From positions 5,111,131 through 5,175,130 of the forward strand of contig JAUPFP010000006.1 of NCBI GenBank assembly GCA_036925085.1: a DNA stretch of 64,000 bases, read 5' to 3'. Below the pieces are notes generated by a model that did not search any database, had not been told where the DNA came from, and saw nothing but the letters and a program-made list of their open reading frames with translations. The DNA is from Brachycybe producta. Taxonomy: Eukaryota; Arthropoda; Diplopoda; Playtdesmida; Andrognathidae. The position numbers and the translations under genes are program-made. Below are positions 45,601-54,600 of the stretch, piece after piece; position 1 is the first letter of the stretch; each line of letters starts with the position of its first letter.

Positions 45601-48600
45601 TGGACCACATCCCGCACCTGCCGAGCGGAGTTGGTCAAATGATGATGATGATGATGATGATGATGAGTGATGAAAAGATGCAACATACGAGTCGGATTTG
45701 GCAAAATGTGGTTTACTACCATGCCTCGATCGGGATTTGAATCCGGGACTCCCAGCACCACATGTAGAGGCTATCTCCACTGGGCTATTGAGGCGTCGGC
45801 TAAATGGGAGTAAAGGCTAGTCGGCATAACTGGCTCATAAGTGTTACTATTTACGTAGCACGTCTACCATGGATTTAGTTTAATGGGTGCCAACCTTGTG
45901 GCGATGGCGTGCAATAAGGTGTACACAAGCTCTAAATCTTTCCAGCCACCCATTCTCTGATAGAACACAAAAATATAACATATTTAAACATTCTGTATCG
46001 ATGTTTTGTATTGGTGTTGGTAACTACTTCACACATAAATGAATAAAATGACAAAGACGCATATGCTTGAATGATTTGCCCCATCATTTCAAGAAGTTGG
46101 GGGGGAGGGGAATAACTCACAGTTGTTTAAAGAGCCGACAATTATTACTGTTAATAAACGCATTAAAATGCCAACAAACGTTGGCGATGTAAACCTGGCT
46201 TTAAAAAAATTCAATAATCAAATTCCTTTATAGATTATTAGGTCAAATGGGAAATATTTTTTTGTTGTTTGCAAAAATTGGAGTTATACAAATATATCTT
46301 ATAATAAATGAGAAAATTTTCATGAAAATCGATGACATACATGGTTTCATCAAAATTCAAACGATAAAACTGACATAAAAAGCTTATTATTTAAAATTAG
46401 TAACAAAAAAAAAAGTAATTTCAGTTCATTTATTTATTATAATTTCTATTTTTTTACAATTGTTTATTATGTGTTTTTGGTCTAATTTCTAGTTTTCTAA
46501 AAGGTGGGTATCTATTTTTCTAATATACTTTTGTATGATATATGTAGTTACTTTTTTGTTGTAACGTGTAATTGTCGATACAAAAGAAGAACAAAAAACA
46601 AATCAAATCAATTCAAAACTAGCCAAGTCTTACATTGTGACCCATTTTGAAGAAATTTCACTGTATAACCAGAAACCGAAAAAAAAAGTTCAAACAATGT
46701 GAATGAAATCAATTGTTAGAAAAGAGGAATTGTGAAAACTGAAAAGAAATGTTTTTCAATCTCTTCTTGTCTAAATCGCGGTTATATCTTTTTATTATTT
46801 CTAAAAAAGCTATTAATTACATCCCGATAAATAAAACTTGTCAATATCTGGGTTTTGATTTGTGAAACACATCTGTATTTATTATATAATTCATTATAAC
46901 TAGGGCTCGGATTTATATGTTGTCTATGATCCAAGTACCAATTGTGAATTAATTAATCATCATCATTAGAGCAACTTGAAATTATGGCTTTTTTCTAATC
47001 GAAAAGGCTGGTTAGAGGCTAAATGTCTGGTTACAATCAGTCGTCAACTAGAGTTCATCCTCTAACCCGAAAAAAATCGCAATTGTTAATTGATTAAAAT
47101 GAGATTGTTACTTCGCAATTGGCCCTTGGGCCATAATTATATATGGACAAACATTTTTGCATAAAATTTCAAACATTAATTATAAGTATTATAATTAATC
47201 CATTGAAAAAAAATGTGCAAATAAAAGAGAACAACAGAAAATAGAACTCCGTTGCCTCGTCATAGAAAAAGTCATAAAATTGTGACAGTTATCGTCACTG
47301 TTTATGTGTTATTATTTTATGATTATCATATTATGTTGTACAACAGTCAATGGCAATCATAGGACAATATTTGTCATAATTAGGGCTCGGATTTTTATGC
47401 AACAGCTCAAGCAAATGTTTCTCAATTTGTGGCTCAAGTGCCAATTGTGAAGTGATCATCATCATTAGAGCAACTGCAATCACGGTTTACATTAATCAAT
47501 AAGGCTGGTTAGATGCTAAATGTCTTGGTTGCTATCAGTTGTCAACTAGTTTTCTAACCTCTAAAAAGTATTTTTGATTAAATAAAAAAACAATTGTTGG
47601 TTGATCTAAATAGGATTGTTACTTTAACATTGGCTCCTGAGCCTCAGATTGAGAAATTTTGCTTGGTGGTAAATGCATAAAAATCCGATCCGGGCTAGAT
47701 GACAATATTTTGTAATTTTTGCTGACGACTCTAATGCGCTTGATATGAAAATTTGCTGTCATATGATGACAAGTCTTATTCGATTACTGTAATGAGGCGT
47801 CTGGTTATTCTGCATTTCAGAAGAACCATAAAGAAGAAAGAAATTTAAAACTGTTTTAAAAACTAGAAGAGGAAATAAATGACATGTGATTAGTTTCGTG
47901 TTTGGTATTTTTAAAAATTATTAATAAATATTAAGTATTTTTTTAGAGTTGGGACGAATCCTAAGTTTTCTCTAATCCGAATCCGAATCGGTTCTCGATT
48001 CACTCGAATCCTTCATATAAGAATCCTATATTATTCATTAAGAAGAAACAAATAAATGAAATGATATTAAATATTAAATTATTAATAATGATAAAAACAG
48101 TGAGCACTCAGGGGTTAGGTTAGGATTCAAAAGACAAAAAAAGCGCGAAGATTCGAATTTTCCAACCTTGAATATTTTTCAAGATTCAAGGATTCGAATG
48201 TCCCATCACTAGTATTTTCTATAATCTGGATATTCTTTTTATGGAACAAAAATAGTAAAAGAAAAGAAAATAATCTTCTAAAATTCAACTAACATAAGTT
48301 TATTTTGAAAGATGTCATCCTTAAATACATTTACGTATTTTTTTTACTCTTCTAGTTGCTTCTGTAATTTCTAAAACAAGTTTGATGGTTTTTTTTCTCT
48401 TTTTAATTATCTTTTCAAAAAACGCTGTATAAACATTCTTTATTATTTTTTAATTTACTTTCAAATTCGTAACATATATTATAATAAATGGTGGTGATGA
48501 CCTTAATAAAAGCTTTAATTTTTAATAAAAGATTTCAAGGGAGTGACGTCACCATGTGTATGTCTGTTTGGTGAATTCCATTTCTTGCATTACCTACATA

Positions 48601-51600
48601 TGGCATGTAATGTGATTTTGTATATTCGAGGTCAATCATATGATTACTTAGAAACCTCCGTCCCTCCCCCCTCCCCCCACCTCACACGACCAATTCCCCT
48701 ATTGGTATGTGCATCACACGCCTGACCTTTACTTTACCTCAGGATGTTTTGACTGCTTGGAATTTTTTACTAGTCCCAAAAAATAGGTTATTCGTTTAGT
48801 TGTTTTTTTAAACACTTAGATTTGAATCTATATCTTTGTATGACACATTATTACACTTTGATGAAATGAGTTTTAAACTGCAATTACTAATTAATTTAGA
48901 GAGGAAATATTAATGAGTAACTATGCAATAAAAATAGCTGTTGAATAAAAATATGGCAAATTGGAATAAATATCAATTGACACCAATTATCACAAATTAA
49001 GGGTCGATACTCACTTTATATAATAGTCAAAGCAGCCCTTATACCTTTTGGGTGGGCGGGGCGTAGAATAATTCCTGTATAGTCAAGGCAGGGTCCGGTC
49101 AAGTGTGGTCAAATAGCGTACTAGAGAATTTCAATTTAGGAAGTCGGTGGTCACACTTGCGGTCACACTCAGAGCATTAACAGTGTTTTAGTCGGATAGT
49201 GTTAAGCGACCATAAGTTTATTTTTTTTTAGGCGTAAGGCCTGGTTCAGACCATGAGATTTTTTTAGGTCAAGGTTAGTATATGCTCTCGACTGCTCATG
49301 TTCATTGTTTAAATGCACCTTTCAATGACTGCATTCTAAGCACATGGACATTAAAAAGTAGCAAACCCTTGCCTTAACCAATTTTAACCTTTATGGCCTG
49401 AATAAGGTCTTAGGTGTGTTTATTTGTGGATTGCTTGAAATTGTTTTTTTTTTAAAAGTGGTGAAAACCTTAAAAAGCAAATCTTGCAGTAAAAATGACC
49501 AGTATGATTGTTGCTTTAGACCAAGGGGGTTCTTAACCGAAGGTTAAGGACCTCAGAAAGAACCTCACTAACTAAATAGTGAGGGTATGGGACTCGACAT
49601 CTGAGTAAATCTCTATAAATAATTATAATAAAACCCTTAGGCCTTGTTTCCAAAAAAAAACTTTTTGAAAATTTCAACTGGTAAAAAATGGAACACAACT
49701 GGCATTTGCCTATGATAGTGATAGCCGAGGGGCCAGTTCTATTTTTCACCAGTTGAAATTTTCAAAAAGTTTAAATTTTCACCCCAATGGAAGCTATTCA
49801 TATGTAAAGTAAAACCAAGCTTTTGACATTTTTTGAAGTCATACTGGTTGGTACGTAATAGGACTGGTAATAATCATTTCGACACAGTGCCACCTTAAGG
49901 CATGGGGCTATCACGTATGTAGCCCAGAGCCCCTTAGTTTTAAATGGCCCCGTCTCTCTTAACTTTAAAAAATTAAACATTGAAAAAGATATATTTTTTT
50001 TTGGGGGGGGGGGGGGAATTTATAACCCACTATTTCTGAATCAGAAGTGGAGAGCATGGGTTAGAAAAGTAGGTGGCTGATGTTTGAATGTAACATTTGT
50101 GAGTGAGCTTGTGGGGTCCCCATTTTTCACTTAGCCCAGGGCCCCAATATTTCTTAAGACGGCATTGTTTCGACAGTTTGGCAAAGTGGGTATTTGGACA
50201 TATATTTGGCAATCCATTGGGGTCTGTAATCGTAAAAAGATTAAGAACCACGTGCTTTAGACAGTACTGATGATTATTATTCCATTTTTTCCCCCCTCAA
50301 GAAACCGTATTTAAATTTTTTAAACTTTGACATGAATGAAATTGTCACAACTAAAACAATAGGGAGGCGTCGTATCCACGTTTGAAAGCAAAAAAAAAAA
50401 GCAAGAAAACTTTGTATTTATACTGAGGAGTTGTGCGTTGGTTAAGCTTTCTTTGTTTCAGAGAAAGACAATAGACATTGTTTATGGAAATTATAAATGA
50501 AACATTTATTATAGTAACATTTAAGCAAAAAAAAATAGTAGAAACTAAAAGAATGCAGAAATTGTATGACAAATGACGGTATTTTAATGATGATATATTT
50601 GAAAATAAACTTTTTTACGACAGTTTGCAAATATGTTGTAGAATTTTGTTTTAATTTTTCCAAATTTATAGAAAGAAATAAAAAAAAGTGAACTGTTTTT
50701 ATGTAACATGTTTTTGAGATTGTCATAGAATGTTTCATTTTCAACCAGTTTTCTTCATTTTTCTAATTTTTAAGACATGTTGACTTTTTTTTAAAAGAAA
50801 CCATTGCCCCAGGATTTTTTTGTTGAAATATTATGAAAACTTATCCAACGACTGCCAAAATAATTTTTAAAATTAAAAATTATTAAAGTCATTAAAATAA
50901 AAAAAAATGAAGTGACTTTTCATGACTCAAAAAAAATTTAAATTTCAAAAAACGAAAGGTCTACCCCTTTACTCTGTTGCCAATGTTGTTACCTCACATT
51001 TCTAGAATTCCTAATTATATAATTCAAATACATGCATTCTCTATTCATATTATAATCAATACAACTTTCACATCAACTCGAGAGCCACGTGACAGGTGGG
51101 ATAATTCAAATATTAAATCCAAATGGTACTTTGAAATGAATAGGAAATACGTGTATTTGAATAGGGAGTTAAAAGTAATGTGAGGTGAAAACATCAGCAT
51201 CTGAGTAGAGGGATAGACTTTTAGTTTTTTATTGCAAGTGTCTGTTGCTTAGTGGCGCATCTGCATCATTTAATAATTATTACATTTACATTTAATAATT
51301 GAAGCATGCATTTTCAGAATGTTGTAGATGCCAAAACATAAATCTTTCAGGAAATACAAAAAGCAAATTTTCTACTAAACCAATTATATTAAAGGCGTAA
51401 AATATTGTTAATACAATTTACAGGTAGCTAAGAAATGAAAAGAATGTTATTAAAAATTATTAATCAGTATTAGAATATTTTTTTAAAAATAGTTTTAAAC
51501 TTCACTTCAGTTCCAAAACGTTGTAAATGCCAACATACAACGTATGCTGACGAGTTGTCACTATAGTGACATTGTTGGCATTTACAACCTCATTATAGCC

Positions 51601-54600
51601 ACTTAAGGCGCAGTCACACTAGGCTGGTTTACAAGCCGCTGGTTGCTGCTGGCTATTAGTAGCAACAGCAAGCAGCAGCTGCTTTGGGTTCACACTTGTC
51701 CAGTCACTGCTGGTATTAGCAGTGCAAGTCATCCAATCAGCGTCTTGCAAAAACACAAACTCTTAACAACAACCAACCCAAGCAGTGGAGTTTCAACTAC
51801 CACTAGTGCCACTACTAGCAACAAAAAGTTCACACTAGATGGCAGCAACAGGAAGGGAGTCACATGACCAGCTGGTAGCTGCTAGGAGCTGGAGCCCGCT
51901 GGAAAAAGCAGCTGCTAGTAGCAGTTCAGACTATGCTGCTAGAGCACTACAACCAGCCAGCAGCAACCAGCGGCTGGGAAACCAGCCTAGTGTGACTGCG
52001 CCATTAGTGACTGGACATGTAGCCACTCGAATTGCTGCTAATTAGCTATTACAACGTTATGACTTGCACAATGATTCTACTTTAGTTTTTTTTACCACTA
52101 GGCACAACACTTTCGTGACAAGCAAATTCCATTGCAAAAAACATTGCGTTTACATCCCGTTTTCCATTAAAAACACCCTTATGTGACATTTACAACGTTT
52201 TGGAAATGCACGTCTCAATTAATGAAACTCAGTCCCTTTCTCTAATCTGCGATCGAGACTGGACCATGACTATCCACCCGGGCCCGGTGGTAGGGCCAAG
52301 GCACTGTCCTGTCACGACACGCTGTTGTGTGAACAGACGCATTGAATTTAATCGTAGACCTACACTATCATAGCTTATTTTTGGTCTTTTTCCTCAAATG
52401 TTATTCGACTATGGAATTCTCTTCCAGTTGACAGTTCTTTGTTAAAGGACGATATCTATTTAACAATAATGTCTTGTTTTACCTGAATGACAATCATTTG
52501 TGATCGGGAGCTATTCCCCCCTCTCCTGCCACATGGTTTTTAAGCTGAGGCCAGGTCATATATTATATGCCAGGACCATAATAATAATGATAATTAATAG
52601 CACGATGCAAGCGCCTCTGCAGCAATAACATAGACAACATAGCCATTAACAATGCTCCTATTGATGCAACAAACGTCTATAGGCGTTTTCAACTATTTTA
52701 ACTGTTCTTTTTTGTAGTAAGTTTAAATTGTTGGGTTTATGTACATGTGTATGAAATTACAATGTACTTTTATGCAAATAAAATAATGAAAATTTTTAAA
52801 AGTCTATTAAAAGATACAAATCATGAGATAACTGATTATGCATTGTTCATTTTTGTTTTTGTTTTAACAAGGTCTTAATGTAATTACTAATTATTTATAC
52901 AGCAAAATGAGAATACTGTATGTAATCTTTGTGACAGGCGTTTCTTGTTACAGTTTAGATCATTTTAATCCTATTACTGCATTAGGACATTCTGTTCAAA
53001 CTTAACAATGGGTTGATTATAATGAAAGCATAGTTTTTATGTGGAGAGAGGCTATTAAGTAGCCGAACATACAATTTAAGCTGAGCTCATAAATACGTAT
53101 TATATTTGCCGGAAATGCATACTGTGATGAGGTCACTGTCGTTTTTTGTCAACAATGAGGTTAATTTATCATTTTCAAGGTTTATCGTGATGAGTTGTAT
53201 CTAAGATGCTGAGCATGCAGTATTTTGAATGTGGAGGATCTTTTAAAAAAACGCCATTATTTTTAATTTTATTTTTTTGGGGAAGAGGAGTACGCGTTAT
53301 AAAATAATTTTCCGTCCAACATGAAAACCCTAAAAACCCTGAGGAAAAAACTGAACCAGAAGATATTTTGCTTGCTGGATGTATTTTAAAGTGTCTATAC
53401 GAATCTTTGCTGTAGGTGACAGTAGGTCTACAATTTTGATGAATTTTAATGCAACCACAGACGACGGACAATCGGTGGCAGACACTTTAGTCGGTCAGAA
53501 TGAACAGTAAGGCTTCTTACAGGGTAACCGCACACGGCCGACGAAATAGACGGACCGACAAAAAAAGATGGGACATGGTCCATTTTTTTCTACCGACCCT
53601 TGGGAATTTTGTTTCGCAACAGTCCCGAGACTTTGGAACATGGTTTTTAAAGACAGTCTAGCGACTGTATCTCGAAAGTCACTAGACAAGGCCAGATACT
53701 TTAAACTTTGTATTCAAGTGTGTACTAGGCTTAAGGTGTTTAGGTTAGGTGTAATTTTTGTTTAGTCTGTGCTTTTCTTTTTGAAGCAACTTTTAAGAAG
53801 AAAAAAAAGTATAAACTTGTCAGAAACTTAAATATAAAGTGATTATTAAAATTTATGATGATTAAAATTGATGGTATCTTTAAAAAAATAAACTTTTATG
53901 ATAGTGTGAAAATAATAATATTTGAGATATTTTTAAACAACCTAAAACAATTTAACTTGCCATAAAAAAGTTATTGTTAAAAATATTGTCGTGAAAATAC
54001 TTTTAGTTTATATAAAAACGACTTCAGGTAAAATTCTAACATTTATTTTTAACTAGTCATATTATTTTATTTTTATCATTTTGATTACTGAAGTTTTTAA
54101 GGCCTAAATTCAAGAAAAGAAAAAAACTTAGCACTTGAACTTGAATTTTCAGAACTCTACTGAAATAGTTTAAGTGACAAGTTTCTTAATGAATTTTAGC
54201 TCAATAAACTTTAAGGCTGAAAAATATTCAAGATAGAACTCTCTGCCATAGGCCTATTTGGCTGCTAGCAGAGTACTAATTGTAATTGAAAGGAAGCCTA
54301 CAAAAGACTATACAAAAGATAGGAAAACCATCAAAAGATAGTCAGCACAACACCAATAGGAGAGGCTACCTAGACATGTTTCACCACTGCAAAGTTGCTC
54401 ATGAGTAGACTATTAAGCTCCTAACACCCAAAATTGGAATGCCACAAAATAATAATTATAGCCACTACGGTGGCGCCATCCAGAGGGACAAAAACAAAAT
54501 CAATATCTCTCAACCACCTTAACTTTTGATCATATGTTGTATTATTTTTTTTAAAGTTGCTTTTAAAATCTTTTACTGATGATTCATGTTTGAGCTCTGA

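Noticed and set aside
51643-52045. Plus-strand frames rich in Ser, Thr and Ala
   Set aside because: Produced by AGC/TGC repeats in a TTA-flanked MITE.
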